Shown piece by piece: positions 1 to 10,255 of a stretch of DNA of 64,000 bases. This DNA comes from Massilia rubra. Its GTDB lineage: Bacteria > Pseudomonadota > Gammaproteobacteria > Burkholderiales > Burkholderiaceae_D. The stretch is from assembly GCF_011682065.1 (NCBI RefSeq), contig NZ_VUYU01000006.1, positions 310,001-374,000 on the forward strand, written 5' to 3'. The notes beneath the pieces are model-generated. The model saw nothing but the letters and a program-made list of their open reading frames with translations, was not told the DNA's origin and did not search any database. The position numbers and the translations under genes are program-made. The first letter of the stretch is position 1, and each line of letters opens with the position of its first letter.

Positions 1-791
1 GCGCCGTCGAGGAGGGCCATGCGTTCGGCCGACGTCAGGTAGCCGCCACGGTCGATGTCGTAGACGTCGAACACATGCAGTTGCGGCGCGCCAACGCCGT
101 AAGGATTGCCCTGGACGTTAGGCCCGATCAGCTCACCTTGCACAGCCAGGTTGCGCCCGCTTGCGCGCAGCAACTCTTCCAGCTTGTTCTCGCGTGCAAG
201 CTTCCAATAGGAATTATTCTCGGTTTCAAGCAAATCGAGATTGCGGCTGCAAACCCCAAATTCGCCCTGGAAGAGATACGCGGTCAGGCTGGAGCCGTCG
301 AGCTTTTCGGTCACTTCCCACTCCAGGCCGGCCTCCACCCATTCTTCGAGCTCGGCCACGAGATTCTGGATGCGCTCCTGATTGGTCTTGCGCACGAACG
401 ACGGGAACGGCCCTTTCACGATCCCCTGCAGATCGGCCGGAATCGGCGGCTCGTACTTTTGAATGCCGAGCATCTCGCTGAGGTCGTCGCCCTCGGCGGC
501 GCCTTCCGGCACGGGCAGCAGCAGGCCCTGGCTGATCTGTCCGCGCAGTTTAACGGTGCGCAAGCGCGCGCCGGACACGCCATTGAACTCGCGCTTGTCC
601 TTGCACAGGAAAGGCGCGAGCGCTTCCGGCACCCAGGAATCGACTTCGAGATACAGGGCGTTTCCGCCGATCTGGAATTCGCCCTTCTTCGATACGACCT
701 TCCAGCCGTCGACCGTGACGCATTCGATCGCATCGGCGCCCGGAATCGGCGCGATATCGATGACCTTGCGAACAGTGGCTAATTTACGCAT
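1..791 (-). CDS. RNA ligase, DRB0094 (Rnl5-like) family, partial
   Basis: Reading the minus strand from ATG at 791 (AGGAG six bases upstream) gives an open frame of about 263 residues that runs off the left edge. Residues 1-110 look like the N-terminal OB-type domain of Deinococcus DraRnl-type RNA ligases. A nucleotidyltransferase core follows, with motif I KLDGSS at 163-168 (K163 would be the adenylated lysine), SRN near 182 and the QGELIGPNVQGNPYG motif at about 218-232. Such enzymes seal nicked RNA, including 3'-OH/5'-P breaks in RNA guided by DNA. The C-terminal motifs IV and V lie outside the window. Activity is inferred from the motifs. Confidence 0.85.
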   Translation of the reverse strand, partial: MRKLATVRKVIDIAPIPGADAIECVTVDGWKVVSKKGEFQIGGNALYLEVDSWVPEALAPFLCKDKREFNGVSGARLRTVKLRGQISQGLLLPVPEGAAEGDDLSEMLGIQKYEPPIPADLQGIVKGPFPSFVRKTNQERIQNLVAELEEWVEAGLEWEVTEKLDGSSLTAYLFQGEFGVCSRNLDLLETENNSYWKLARENKLEELLRASGRNLAVQGELIGPNVQGNPYGVGAPQLHVFDVYDIDRGGYLTSAERMALLDG

Positions 792-851
792 GTACGACTC
801 CTGACTGTTTCATTTAATGATTCACTTGCGCAAGTATACAACGCTGCCGGA

Positions 852-1304
852 TCAGCAGTTGTCATTCCCACATTCCGCATACGCGCGCAAGGTCTTGATG
901 CGCGTTTCGGTCATCGACGACTGGCACGCACGCTCTTCCACGCCGTAGGAACGGGCCTCTCCCGTGGTCGTCGCTTCATATTCGCAACTGGCGCCCCGAA
1001 AGATAATCCACGCCTGCTGCGCCCTGGACAGCTTGTCGCGATCGCGCGCCTCGGGCAGGCGCTTTTGCGCACGCGCATATTGCGTGCGCATCTGGATTTC
1101 GCGCGCGGCCAGTTTCACCGACAAGCACTCTTCCGTTGCGCCGAGCCGCCCTTCGCAATTGTTTTCAGTGACGCTTTTCCTGATCTGGGAGGGGGTTCTT
1201 CCCATTTCTTTCGCGACCGCAGACACCAGCCATTGATTCATCGGCGCTTCCGCACGGGCCGGCGTGGCGCTCAGCAGCGCTAGCAAAAGCAACATGGTTT
1301 TCAT
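852..1304 (-). CDS. LprI-like (DUF1311) exported protein
   Basis: 150 aa. The start at 1304 is chosen because it begins a clean signal peptide (MKTMLLLLALLSATPARA); the longer frame adds a charged, implausible leader. After the signal comes a Cys-containing domain with LSRAQQAWIIFRGASCEYEA near the middle, the signature of the lysozyme-inhibitor LprI N-terminal/DUF1311 family, and paired cysteines towards the C terminus. It is likely periplasmic. Family members are proposed to inhibit lysozyme, but most are uncharacterised, so the role here is unproven. It stands alone, with no obvious operon partner. Confidence 0.75.
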   Translation of the reverse strand: MKTMLLLLALLSATPARAEAPMNQWLVSAVAKEMGRTPSQIRKSVTENNCEGRLGATEECLSVKLAAREIQMRTQYARAQKRLPEARDRDKLSRAQQAWIIFRGASCEYEATTTGEARSYGVEERACQSSMTETRIKTLRAYAECGNDNC

Positions 1305-1426
1305 CGCAGGTGTCGGCTCCGGGAATGTTATCAAAGGAGCATAGTAGTGATCCGACCAGCCCTGATCGGGCTTCCTGAGACAAGCGTAATGCCCCGTCCA
1401 TGAAAACTCACAGGGCGGCGCAAACC

Positions 1427-2044
1427 TTACTTCGCCGGCTGGACCGGTTCGACGGGGGGAGCACCTTCCCAATGGACGCCATGGTTGCGCTGCGCGCCCT
1501 TGCCTGCCGGCTCAGCCCGATCATGCGCCACTGCCACCCTGCCGGTGAGCTCGCGATGTGGCCTGGCAGCGTCTTCTTGCCCGATCGCCTCGCTTGCGGA
1601 CGGCGCCGGCTCGCGTGGCGGGCGGGTTGCCGGTGGCGTGCCCATGGTCACCCGCATCGCCGGCGGCTTGGCGGCAGGCGATGCGGCGGCGGCCGTAGCG
1701 GGGGCTGGGGTGGCGGCGAAGGCGGCGGACAGGGCCAGCGCGGCGGCGCCGGCCATGTGCGGCAGGCCCCGCCACGCCTGGCGCACCATGGCGCGCTGGC
1801 TGTCGCCGCAATCGCTGGTCATCACCGTGCCGTCCTGGCGCTGGTAAAACCGGACGCACAGATCGCCTTGATGGTTGTCCGCCAGCAGCCGGGTGGCGTC
1901 GGCCTCGGGCATGGCCGACAGATTGAAGACGTTCTTGTTGCAGTCGTTGCAGTGACGCACGCGTTCATCGCCTTGCATGTCGTCCCATGAGGCCGTGCAA
2001 GGCGAGGCGATGTCGATACGCTGCAGCGAGATGGTGTGCTTCAT
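1427..2044 (-). CDS. Hypothetical protein with Cys-rich N-terminal motif and Pro/Ala tail
   Basis: 205 aa from ATG at 2044. The first 70 residues carry the pattern C-x2-SWDDM-x-GD-x-RVRHC-x2-C-x-KNVFNLS, which looks like a small metal- or redox-type Cys motif, followed by CVRFYQRQDGTV. A hydrophobic stretch (about residues 105-128) could anchor it in the membrane. The remainder is Pro/Ala/Arg-rich and probably disordered. I have seen this Cys motif at the start of uncharacterised proteins in this bacterial group but know no function. The longer open frame upstream reads through the tRNA gene and is not used. Confidence 0.6.
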   Translation of the reverse strand: MKHTISLQRIDIASPCTASWDDMQGDERVRHCNDCNKNVFNLSAMPEADATRLLADNHQGDLCVRFYQRQDGTVMTSDCGDSQRAMVRQAWRGLPHMAGAAALALSAAFAATPAPATAAAASPAAKPPAMRVTMGTPPATRPPREPAPSASEAIGQEDAARPHRELTGRVAVAHDRAEPAGKGAQRNHGVHWEGAPPVEPVQPAK

Positions 2045-2141
2045 GCGGAAATCCGTTTCTTGAGATGGAGGGAACCCGACTGGACAATGTGTCATCGGCT
2101 GCATCGTGAAACGGATCGGGAGCGCAAACGGGGTTGCACGG

Positions 2142-2172
2142 ACGAAAAAAAAGCTCCCGTTGGGGAGCTGTT
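2142..2172 (-). terminator. Rho-independent terminator after tRNA-Ser copy 1
   Basis: On the minus strand an AGCTCCC / GGGAGCT stem with a CAAC loop is followed by eight T residues. It sits just downstream of the distal tRNA-Ser and ends the serS-tRNA transcription unit. Confidence 0.8.
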
Positions 2173-2182
2173 TTTCCTGATA

Positions 2183-2273
<91 letters not shown>

Positions 2274-2282
2274 TGCTTACTT

Positions 2283-2312
2283 CAAAAAAAATCCCCTGGC
2301 AGTAGGGGATTC
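2283..2312 (-). terminator. Terminator between the two tRNA-Ser genes
   Basis: On the minus strand AATCCCCT-ACTGC-CAGGGGATT is followed by a T run. It lies after tRNA copy 2 and before copy 1, so the two tRNAs may be partly separate units, or copy 1 may be read through. Confidence 0.7.
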
Positions 2313-2323
2313 CTTCTTTATTC

Positions 2324-2414
<91 letters not shown>

Positions 2415-2479
2415 TTTCTCACATTGCTGCGAGAAGGCAAAATTATAGCCCCCCTCCCAAAAAAAGGGAAGCGCTATTT

Positions 2480-3862
<1,383 letters not shown>

Positions 3863-4055
3863 TCAAGCAAAATAAAAGCTTCGTGAGGAAGCCGGTTTCA
3901 CAACGCTCAAATCAAGGCGATGCACTTGATGAGGCAGCCGGGCGGCAGGCCCGTGCCTGCACAACGCGCACTGGCCGGTTGTTCAATGAACAGTTTAACC
4001 GATTCCCTGAACAATGGCACCTTGCCGGGCCGGCATCGCGGCGGCTCTCCCCGCC

Positions 4056-4772
4056 TTAGCGGCCGGAGACCAAGGCGTTGAGCTTGCGTTGCGCCTGCGC
4101 CACCTTCTCGCTGCCGGCGTTCATGTCCTTCATGAGCACATTCATTTCATCCAGCACTTTTTGATCGTCGACCTCGGCCATGGCACCGTTGAGCCTGATC
4201 TGTGCTTTGTGGGCATCCATGAAAGCCGTCAGTTTTTCCGCGCTGTCGATCATGCTTTCGAGCGCCGTCAGCATGTCCTTGACGCCATTGCCCGGGTCCG
4301 AGACGATACGGCCATAGGCCTTGTCGAAGACCATGCGCAGGTCGTCGGGCTGCTTGAGCGCGACCCGCTTGGCGCCGGCGGCGGCCTGCTCGGTATCGAT
4401 CGTGTTGCGCACTTGCACGCTGGTCTTGCGCAAGGTGACCATATTCTCGCGCCATGCCGGCAGGTCGGCGATGGTGCGCGGCATGCGCATGCCGGTGACG
4501 TTGCGCAAGGGCTGCTCGACCTTGCTATCGATCGTTCTGTTGTAATCGCTGATCACGGCAAAATGCTTGCTGTAGGCGCCAAACGATTTTTCTTCTTCCG
4601 GGGTCAGCCTGGGCACATGCACGCCGGGCTTGTCGACAATACGGGTTTGCAGGAAGGTGATGAACGCCGCGCGCTCCTTGGGCTCGGAACTGCACCCGGC
4701 GATGCCGAGGGCAAGCAGGCCGCCCAGCATCCACAACAGGGAACGTTGCGAAAATTTCATGACTGTTTGCAT
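4056..4772 (-). CDS. DUF3053-like (YiaF-type) lipoprotein
   Basis: 238 aa. The start at 4772 has AGGAG at a 6-base spacing; M5 is the alternative. A lipoprotein signal ends in LALGIAGC, so the cysteine at about position 27 would be lipidated. The body (ERAAFITFLQTRIV...PRLTPEEEKSFGAYSKHFAVISDYN) is helical and matches my memory of the DUF3053 family, whose function is unknown. The 286 bp between it and serS hold no convincing gene. Confidence 0.7.
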   Translation of the reverse strand: MQTVMKFSQRSLLWMLGGLLALGIAGCSSEPKERAAFITFLQTRIVDKPGVHVPRLTPEEEKSFGAYSKHFAVISDYNRTIDSKVEQPLRNVTGMRMPRTIADLPAWRENMVTLRKTSVQVRNTIDTEQAAAGAKRVALKQPDDLRMVFDKAYGRIVSDPGNGVKDMLTALESMIDSAEKLTAFMDAHKAQIRLNGAMAEVDDQKVLDEMNVLMKDMNAGSEKVAQAQRKLNALVSGR

Positions 4773-4878
4773 TAATGACTCCTATGATAAGACTTTTATC
4801 ATAGTGCAAAAATGCAAATATGGCAGTAATAAGTTGACGCCGGCCGCGTGCTTACGCTTACTGCTTACTGCTTGCTGC

Positions 4879-5079
4879 TTACTGTTGCGCGGCTTTTTCG
4901 GCGGCGCTCAGGCGCTTGGCGCTGACCACCACGACCGTCATGGTGCTGTCGGCGACGGCGGCGGCATGGGCCGGCGCGGCCGTGGCGCGCACCGGCACAT
5001 CGGCGGTGGCGTAAGCGGCAAACGTGACCATGACGGTCGCTGCGAGGAAAACGGCTTCGAGGTTTTTACGGACTTTCAT
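4879..5079 (-). CDS. Small exported protein, unknown
   Basis: 66 aa with GGAGAAGATC just before the ATG. Residues 1-27 look like a signal peptide, leaving a mature peptide of about 40 aa that contains TVVVVSAKRLSAAEKAA. Small secreted proteins with a V-V-V-[ST]-x-KRL-S-x-E-K-A tail recur in Massilia-like genomes, which is why I accept it despite its size. No function known. Confidence 0.5.
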   Translation of the reverse strand: MKVRKNLEAVFLAATVMVTFAAYATADVPVRATAAPAHAAAVADSTMTVVVVSAKRLSAAEKAAQQ

Positions 5080-5252
5080 GATCTTCTCCAGTGGGTGGGG
5101 CGAGTTGGTATGGTGTTACTTTACCCACTCGCCCGCCACCCTTCCAGCGCCTTGCGATGAAGCGCCGGAATGCCGGGACAGGATGCGCAAGCCCGCGACG
5201 AGCTGTGTTCGGCACGCAAGAACGCCCGCCGTTGCGGGCTGGGTGTGCCTTA

Positions 5253-6100
5253 GAGCGCCTAACAAAACCTCTCGACGGACCTCCAACAGATGAGTGAGCA
5301 GGCAAGCGAAAGAAAGGCCTGGTGGATGTCGGCTCGCCGTTCATAACGGATGCGCAGTCTGCGAAAACGGTGTAGCCACCCGAGGGTGCGTTCAACGACC
5401 CAACGCCATCGGCCAAGCCTTTCGCGTGACTCGACGCCGTAGCGTGCGATCCGTGCTGAGATTCCTCGCCGGCGCAGCCAGGCCCGATGTGCTCTTGAAG
5501 CGTAGGCTCGATCAGCATGTAGCTTACCTGGACGTTTGCGCGCGCGGCCGGATAGCCCTTTAACAGCCGGAATCGATTCTAGGAGAGGGATGAGCATGCG
5601 CGAATCATGCACCTGCGCGCCTGTGATTTGGGCTACCAGCGGCAGTCCACGCTGATCTACCAGTGAATGGTGTTTGCAGCCGAGCTTGCCGCGATCAGTC
5701 GGGTTTGGGCCAGTATGCTCGCCACCAGCCGGTGCCGGCAGGCTGCGTCAATGCAGGCTCGATCCCACATGATCTGGTCATACTCTCGGAGCCGCCGCAG
5801 GACCGCCTCGTGGACGCTCTGCCAAACACCTGCCTGCATCCATTCGTGAAGGCGACGCCAGCACGTCATGCCGCTCCCGCACCCAAGCTCACGCGGCAGG
5901 TACTCCCAAGGTATTCCGGTTCTGAGGACAAACAGGATTCCCGACAGGGTTGCACGATCGTTGATGCGCGGTCGCCCACCTTTCGGCGATCTACTGAAAG
6001 TTGGAAGATGAGCTTCTATAAGCGACCAAAGGTCTTCGGGAAGAAGGGTTTGGCCATGACATCGGTCTGTTTGCGAATACGGCCGTCATCTTAGCGCGCG
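5253..6100. mobile_element. IS5-family (IS427-type) insertion sequence, decayed
   Basis: About 850 bp. It holds one transposase reading frame broken in two places (see the pseudogene entry). The ends, GAGCGCCTAAC at the left and the reverse complement of CGCGCGCTAAG at the right, are only imperfect terminal repeats, so the exact boundaries are approximate. A CTTA/TTAG flank is visible on both sides, which fits the YTAR target preference of the group. It separates core DNA from one unknown gene. Confidence 0.75.
5259..6057 (-). pseudogene. IS5/IS427-type DDE transposase, two frameshifts
   Basis: From ATG at 6057 the first codons (MAKP) leave frame at about 6046-6050, where CCCC has apparently become CCC. 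The next frame reads LLPEDLWSLIEAHLPTFS through CGSGMTCWRRLHEWMQ and RACIDA, then needs a second shift at about 5742-5746 (GACGCA-GCCTG, one base missing). After it, the frame continues through LHADRAYASRAHRAWLRRRG and VVERTLGWLHRFRRLRIRYE to the TAG at 5259. The DDE residues would be in IDA(S), ADRAY and VVERT. Some IS427 members use programmed frameshifting, but two separate lesions make an inactive copy more likely. Confidence 0.8.
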
Positions 6101-6229
6101 GACCGCGGGCAGGTACGACAGCTTCCGCCCCATTGCAGACATTGCCGAGTAAGTGAAAACGACCTCAGCATGACTGTACTACGGCGCCGCAAGACGACCG
6201 CTGGATTAAATGGTTTAGAAAAGCATCGG

Positions 6230-6664
6230 TCAAGACGCGTCCCACGGCTTAATGATTTGTTCGTTCCAAGGTAAGAACAGGTAACCAGACGAAGCATCCT
6301 GCAATGCACCTTGGACCTCAATCAATGAATTGATCTCATTAAGGGCTGCATCCAAATCAGGAATACTGATTTCAAATCGAGAGCCACACTCCCCAAGAGC
6401 TTGCGCATATTCCGTCCCCTGGGCGATCTTTCGTGCCTCAATTAGGACATGAGGAAGTTGTGCCAGCGTGATCTGAAACTCCTGCGACTGAAACCTACTC
6501 GCGAACAATGAGGTCCCATCAAATCTCACATCGAATTTGTAGCGCCTGAGCTCCTCCTCGGCTCGCAGAAGTGACGATGAACCATCGCGAAAAAAGACGA
6601 GACATGTACTATTCAAAGATTGTGCTCCCAACGTGTTACAGATCGCAAAGCGACGAGTTAGCAT
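6230..6664 (-). CDS. Hypothetical protein in accessory patch
   Basis: 144 aa, in DNA visibly richer in A/T than its neighbours. No signal peptide or membrane segment. The sequence is acidic and mixed alpha/beta in feel (LLRAEEELRRYKFDVRFDG, then ISIPDLDAALNEINSLIEVQG) and resembles the small orphan immunity-type proteins found in such patches, but I recognise no family. No clear ribosome site precedes the ATG. The neighbouring IS and base composition suggest acquired DNA. Confidence 0.5.
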   Translation of the reverse strand: MLTRRFAICNTLGAQSLNSTCLVFFRDGSSSLLRAEEELRRYKFDVRFDGTSLFASRFQSQEFQITLAQLPHVLIEARKIAQGTEYAQALGECGSRFEISIPDLDAALNEINSLIEVQGALQDASSGYLFLPWNEQIIKPWDAS

Positions 6665-6769
6665 AGATGTCTACGTGACCGTTCGTTCTTGGCCGAAAGC
6701 GGCCGGTCGCGATAGCTCAGTGTACGCCGTTGTTGCTCCCAGAATAAGTGACCGGTTTGTCGGGCACTC

Positions 6770-8071
6770 TTAGTCGCCGGCGTCGGCGTCCAGCCCCCGC
6801 AGCCAGGCCAGTTTTTCGGCGATCTTGGCCTCGATTCCACGCGGTACCGGCTCGTACCAGCGCGGCTCGACCATGCCATCGGGCAGGTAAGTTTCGCCGG
6901 CCGCGTAGGCGTTCGGTTCGTCATGCGCGTAGCGATACTCGTGGCCGTAGCCGAGCTCCTTCATCAGCTTGGTCGGCGCATTGCGCAGGTGGACCGGCAC
7001 CTCGCGCGACTTGTCCTTTTTGACGAACGCCACCGCCCGGTTGTAGGCGTTGTAGCCGGCATTGCTCTTGGCCGCGATGGCCAGGTAGATGACGGCCTGG
7101 CCGAGCGCCAGTTCGCCTTCGGGCGAGCCGAGCCGTTCGTAGGTGGCGGCGGCGTCGTTGGCGATCTGGATCGCGCGCGGGTCGGCGATGCCGATGTCTT
7201 CCCACGCCATGCGCACGATGCGGCGCAGCAGGTATTGCGGATCGGCGCCGCCGTCGAGCATGCGGCACAGCCAGTACAGCGCCGCGTCCGGATGCGAGCC
7301 GCGCACCGATTTGTGCAGCGCCGAAATCTGGTCGTAGAAATTGTCGCCGCCCTTGTCGAAGCGGCGCGAATTGAGGGTCAGCGCATTGTCGACGAATTCG
7401 CCGGTGATGTGCGTCAGGCCCGAGGTGGCGGCCGAGGTCTTGGTTTGTTCGAGCAGGTTGAGGAAGCGGCGCGCGTCGCCATCGGCGTAACCGATCAGGG
7501 TGGCGATGGCGACCTCGTCGAACGTCAGGTGGCCCAGCACCTTGTCCTGGGCGCGCTTAAGCAACTGCAACAGCTCGGCGTCGGTCAGCGCCTTGAGCAC
7601 GTACACCTGGGCACGCGAGAGCAGCGCCGAATTGACCTCGAACGAAGGGTTTTCGGTGGTCGCGCCGATCAAGGTCACCAGGCCGGACTCGACAAAAGGC
7701 AGCAAGGCATCCTGCTGCGACTTGTTGAAGCGGTGGATTTCGTCGATGAACAGAATCGTGTGCTTGCCGGTCGCCAGGTGGTGCTCGGCCTGTTCGATGG
7801 CGGCGCGGATATCCTTCACGCCCGACAGTACGGCCGACAAGGCGATGAATTCGCAGCCAAAGGCATTGGCCGTCAGGCGCGCCAGGGTGGTCTTGCCGAC
7901 CCCGGGCGGCCCCCACAGGATCATCGAATGCGGCTTGCCCGACCTGAATACCAGGCGCAAGGGCTTGCCCTCGCCCAGCAAATGGCTTTGGCCGATGACC
8001 TCGTCAATCGTTGCCGGACGCAGCGCTTCGGCGAGGGGCGCTGCGGGTTCGGTCTTGAACAAATCGTCCAT
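6770..8071 (-). CDS. rarA: Replication-associated recombination protein A
   Basis: 433 aa AAA+ ATPase (MgsA/RarA, WRNIP1-like). Walker A GPPGVGKTT is at 54-62 and Walker B ILFIDE at 106-111, followed by HRFNKSQQDALLP. The sensor region is GATTENPSFEVNSALLSR, and the C-terminal tetramerisation domain contains GSDPDAALYW-like text (RGSHPDAALYWLCRMLDGG) and PVHLRNAPTKLMKELGYG. RarA acts at stalled replication forks. In many beta- and gammaproteobacteria it lies beside lolA and ftsK, as here, on the same strand. Confidence 0.96.
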   Translation of the reverse strand: MDDLFKTEPAAPLAEALRPATIDEVIGQSHLLGEGKPLRLVFRSGKPHSMILWGPPGVGKTTLARLTANAFGCEFIALSAVLSGVKDIRAAIEQAEHHLATGKHTILFIDEIHRFNKSQQDALLPFVESGLVTLIGATTENPSFEVNSALLSRAQVYVLKALTDAELLQLLKRAQDKVLGHLTFDEVAIATLIGYADGDARRFLNLLEQTKTSAATSGLTHITGEFVDNALTLNSRRFDKGGDNFYDQISALHKSVRGSHPDAALYWLCRMLDGGADPQYLLRRIVRMAWEDIGIADPRAIQIANDAAATYERLGSPEGELALGQAVIYLAIAAKSNAGYNAYNRAVAFVKKDKSREVPVHLRNAPTKLMKELGYGHEYRYAHDEPNAYAAGETYLPDGMVEPRWYEPVPRGIEAKIAEKLAWLRGLDADAGD

Positions 8072-8173
8072 GCGAAGTCTTCATCAATAGGAAGCGCGTA
8101 GTGTAGCAGCGTGTCGCGAATCGGCGTTCAAGATAAGACCCGCGCGCTGCGCGACAGTTCCCGTCCGATGCGA

Positions 8174-8578
8174 TTATCTTGGCACGCCCGGCCCGGTGAC
8201 GATGTTTTGCATGGCGCCGCCAGCCATGCCCACCTCGGTCTTGCGCCGTAGAATGGCGAACGCGGGCGGGAAAACCAGCCAGAAACCCGAGTCCGGCATC
8301 AGCAGCACGCCCAGCGCGGCCAGTCCGAGCAAGCCCCAGCCGAACGACTTGGGCAGCGCCACGCCGGCTTTCTCGAGCGCATGCAGCGGCACCGCCATCA
8401 ACGCCAGCAAGAGGCCGAACAGGAAGAACCAGGTGGTCGCGGCCAAAGTCATGTTCTTGACTGTGTTGAACAGGCCGCCACGCAGCATTTCCAGCATGTA
8501 CGGTCCCATGACGACAAACGCAAACGCAGTATGCAGTAGTGCAACGCCTATCAACCAACGGCTGATCCAGTGCTTCAT
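8174..8578 (-). CDS. DUF6463-type small membrane protein
   Basis: 134 aa from ATG at 8578, preceded by GGGAGAGC; the longer frame is spurious. Four hydrophobic segments are visible (residues about 8-30, 42-64, 78-98 and 103-122), so it is an integral inner-membrane protein. The start MKHWISRWLIGVALLHTAF fits the DUF6463 family as I remember it. Function unknown. It is inserted between rarA and the TonB-like gene. Confidence 0.65.
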   Translation of the reverse strand: MKHWISRWLIGVALLHTAFAFVVMGPYMLEMLRGGLFNTVKNMTLAATTWFFLFGLLLALMAVPLHALEKAGVALPKSFGWGLLGLAALGVLLMPDSGFWLVFPPAFAILRRKTEVGMAGGAMQNIVTGPGVPR

Positions 8579-8664
8579 GATGCTCTCCCGATAATCCGGC
8601 CCGGAGTGGGCCGGCAAACGATCATATATCGAAGAAAGCAATATTGCCAGATATGCATGTCGGT

Positions 8665-9321
8665 TTATTTGCCCGGCGCCGCCAGCAGCACGCGCCCGTA
8701 CACCGCATCGGTCTTGGGCCCGGGAACGTTGGCGGCGACAAAACGGCAGCCCTGCACGTACTGCCTGATGTGCTCGGCCAGCGCGTTGTCGGTGACGCGC
8801 CCTTCCAGCCGGATATTGAACGGCTCGCCGCGGCCATTGGTCAGGAAGCGCACCAGCACGCCATCGGCGGCGGTCGGTGTGCGGTCGAGCGGCACGAAGC
8901 CGTGCACCTGTGCGGAGGGCGCGCAACTGTCGGGACGCAGCTGCGGCCGCGCCGACAGTCCGGCGGCGCTGGCCCAGACGTAATCGACCGTCCGCACGGC
9001 GCTCTCGCGTGGCTGCGCGGCATCTGTTTTCAGCTTGCACGCTTGCAGGCTACGCACCGCGGCGGCGTCCAGGATCGGCCAGCCGCTGCCTTTGCGCACC
9101 TTGACATCGGCGATGCGCCACTCCTTGATCCGGTAGTCGAGCACGGTTGTGCCCTCGAGCTCGTAGCGTTTGGCCTCGGGCGGCCAGTCGAGCCGGGTGC
9201 AGGCCGAAGGCAAGCGGTCGGCCTGGGGCGACGGCGCGCGGATCTGCGCCAGGGCGGGAGCCATCGTGGCGCCAGTAAACAAAGTCACAGCCAGTACAGT
9301 ACCGATTGCTCTTGAATTCAA
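8665..9321 (-). CDS. Periplasmic protein with TonB C-terminal-like domains
   Basis: 218 aa. A signal peptide ends near ALAQ (about residue 26). Two repeats of about 75 residues follow the TonB C-terminal pattern: the first around ACTRLDWPPEAKRYELEGTT...RSLQACK, the second around DGVLVRFLTNGRGEPFNIRLEGRV...YVQGCRF. There is no membrane anchor or Pro-rich linker, so it is not a working energy transducer on its own. It more likely binds a partner in the periplasm. Role unknown. Confidence 0.6.
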   Translation of the reverse strand: MNSRAIGTVLAVTLFTGATMAPALAQIRAPSPQADRLPSACTRLDWPPEAKRYELEGTTVLDYRIKEWRIADVKVRKGSGWPILDAAAVRSLQACKLKTDAAQPRESAVRTVDYVWASAAGLSARPQLRPDSCAPSAQVHGFVPLDRTPTAADGVLVRFLTNGRGEPFNIRLEGRVTDNALAEHIRQYVQGCRFVAANVPGPKTDAVYGRVLLAAPGK

Positions 9322-9345
9322 GTGAGCTCCACGCGGGAAGAGGGA

Positions 9346-9978
9346 TCAGTTATTGACGACGTCGGCGCCTTTGGGAATGACGAATTTGAACTGGGTTGCC
9401 GTCAAGGGCGGGTTTTTCTCGAATTTCTTGAATGCGAGCACCGAGGTCTGGCCGAAGGCGTCGCGCAATTCCATCGCTTCGGGCGTGCCGTTGCGCAGGC
9501 CGATGCTGATCTGTTCGAATTGCGAATCCTTGCCCTTGGGCGCGGCGTTGAGCCACTCCAGGCCGTCGCGCGTGCCGGCTTCGGAGAGGGTGAAGTTCTT
9601 TTCCAGGTCGTTACTGCCGAACAAGATGGCGGCCGGCGACGAACCGAGCGCGTCGCCGAGTTTTTTGGTGGTGACCTGGTTCAGGTCTTTGTCGTAGATA
9701 TACAGTTGCTCGCCGTCGGCCTGCAACAGTTGCTCGTAGGGTTTGACGTAGGTCCAGATGAACTTGCCGGGACGGGCGAACACAAAGGTGCCGGACGATG
9801 GCGCCGCCACTTTGCCGGCGTCGGCCTTCTTGACCTGGCGCTGGGTGAACTCGCCGCGCGCGGCTTTGGTGCCGGCGACAAAGGATTTGAATTGGTCGAG
9901 GGCGGTGGCGTGGGCCATGCCGGCGCAGGCCAGGCTCAGGGCCAGGATGGCGCTGGTTTTGTTGAATGGAAATCGCAT
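9346..9978 (-). CDS. lolA: Outer-membrane lipoprotein carrier protein
   Basis: 210 aa from ATG at 9978 with AAGGATACGA upstream; the much longer open frame runs through ftsK DNA and is false. A signal peptide ([24 protein letters not shown]) is followed by the LolA fold: [58 protein letters not shown] and a C-terminal [10 protein letters not shown]. It carries lipoproteins across the periplasm from LolCDE to LolB. It lies downstream of ftsK, the classic ftsK-lolA-rarA order. Confidence 0.95.
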   Translation of the reverse strand: MRFPFNKTSAILALSLACAGMAHATALDQFKSFVAGTKAARGEFTQRQVKKADAGKVAAPSSGTFVFARPGKFIWTYVKPYEQLLQADGEQLYIYDKDLNQVTTKKLGDALGSSPAAILFGSNDLEKNFTLSEAGTRDGLEWLNAAPKGKDSQFEQISIGLRNGTPEAMELRDAFGQTSVLAFKKFEKNPPLTATQFKFVIPKGADVVNN

Positions 9979-10106
9979 TCGTATCCTTATGTAATGACGG
10001 GCGCGCTCAGTATCGGGCGCCCTTGTTCTTGTAACGGTTGAGCGGATGTGTTGGTGGACAGCGGCCGTCGCTTTCACAGCCGACGCGTCGTCCCGTGCCA
10101 CCGACG

Positions 10107-10196
10107 CGTCGCCCCCGCGAAGGCGGGGGTCCAAGTTAATGCTTGCGTCAGCAACGAAGCGAACAAACTTGGCCCCCCGCCTTCGCGGGGGCGACG
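10107..10196. repeat. REP-like palindromic intergenic element, copy A
   Basis: Arms CGTCGCCCCCGCGAAGGCG... (10107-10137) and its near-perfect complement (10166-10196) surround a 28-bp centre. Each arm itself contains a small CCCCCGCnnnGCGGGGG hairpin and ends in CCAAGTT/AACTTGG. A related copy lies at 43624-43714. Placed between lolA and ftsK. Confidence 0.85.
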
Positions 10197-10255
10197 GAGC
10201 GCAGGCCAATGGCCAGACGTGCCCCAATTGCCCCGCATGCGCGACGGGCAATCCG

